The translations under genes were made by a program, and so were the position numbers. Below, piece by piece: positions 63,896-64,000 of a stretch of DNA of 64,000 nucleotides. The DNA is taken from NCBI RefSeq assembly GCF_014857905.1, contig NZ_JACYXE010000009.1, positions 1 to 64,000 on the forward strand, read 5' to 3'. The notes beneath the pieces are model-generated. The model did not search any database, was not told where the DNA came from, and saw only the letters and a program-made list of their open reading frames with translations. Origin of the DNA: Agilicoccus flavus. Its GTDB lineage: Bacteria > Actinomycetota > Actinomycetes > Actinomycetales > Dermatophilaceae. Each line of letters starts with the position of its first letter. Position 1 is the stretch's first letter.

Positions 63896-64000
63896 CCGAC
63901 GGCCCTCTCATCGTCCAGAGCGACAAGACGCTGCTCCTCGAGGTCGACCACCCGCGGGCCGGCGAGGCGCGGCGGGCCATCGCCCCCTTCGCCGAGCTCG
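63892..64000 (+). CDS. xpb: DNA repair helicase XPB (partial, N-terminus only)
   Basis: Only 36 residues are in the window: MTDGPLIVQSDKTLLLEVDH followed by PRAGEARRAIAPFAEL. This is the highly conserved start of bacterial XPB/ERCC3 helicases such as the mycobacterial protein, which unwind DNA 3'-5' in repair. The gene continues past the window edge. Its ATG overlaps the fkbM stop. Confidence 0.85.
   Translation, partial: MTDGPLIVQSDKTLLLEVDHPRAGEARRAIAPFAEL

Overview
The window is 64 kb of high-GC DNA from an actinobacterium (Actinomycetota). The evidence is the codon bias, the frequent GTG starts, the DtxR/IdeR-type regulator, the SepX/GlpR-like divisome protein beside a MoeA-like gene, the DUF3027/cold-shock pair and the XPB helicase. 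Family-level placement is not possible from sequence alone; Micrococcales would fit. At least 13 genes have a TANNNT box 6-7 nt before the start codon and no ribosome binding site, so leaderless mRNAs look common here.

Layout. (1) 1-1.43 kb is a mobile-element graveyard: the tail of an IS30 transposase, the tail of an IS3 transposase and the C-terminal part of a large serine recombinase, abutting tRNA-Ala(CGC). (2) 1.5-6.5 kb is a conserved cell-division and molybdenum-cofactor block (sepX-like, rimJ-like, mog, moaC, moeA/glp, all minus), divergent from a 5-formyl-THF cyclo-ligase. (3) 6.5-10 kb holds a K+/H+ antiporter, an FmdB zinc ribbon, a SAF/CpaB-like protein and mscL with a strong terminator. 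(4) 10.2-19.1 kb holds a large SF1 helicase/nuclease with a coupled 74-residue protein, a secreted phosphodiester glycosidase, a ParA-like ATPase, tRNA-Arg(CCT) and an XRE regulator.

(5) 19.2-32 kb is an envelope-oriented block: a secreted alpha/beta hydrolase, a lipoprotein, and a minus-strand run of a Pls-like adenylation-PCP-membrane synthetase, a DUF418-type acyltransferase, a BPL_N/glutamine-amidotransferase-like protein and an M1-type lipoprotein peptidase, with pepN divergent. This is the best candidate for an undescribed system: a membrane enzyme that would build an amino-acid polymer or conjugate, with potential modifying and trimming enzymes next to it. (6) 32-40.8 kb holds MarR/YceI, a DksA-like zinc finger, an aldo/keto reductase, an SbcC/SbcD-like (YhaN/YhaO-like) pair, an NlpC/P60 wall hydrolase and DtxR. 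(7) 40.9-52 kb holds pdxH, citA-serC, a MarR-MFS-minipeptide operon, a purine permease, the cold-shock/DUF3027 pair, an aldose epimerase-like protein and an acyl-CoA ligase.

(8) 52-64 kb starts with a helicase-associated protein and ends at the xpb helicase start. Between them lies about 9.5 kb of unrelated genes: M13 peptidase, HxlR/NAD-binding pair, a decayed TSUP transporter, a VOC protein, HMG-CoA lyase plus GNAT, an acyltransferase and an FkbM methyltransferase. That stretch contains a degenerate duplicate of the fkbM 5' end and a perfect 22-bp inverted repeat. The repeat has a relative at 10.2 kb, and both copies sit between convergent genes. No CRISPR array, rRNA or intact mobile element is visible.
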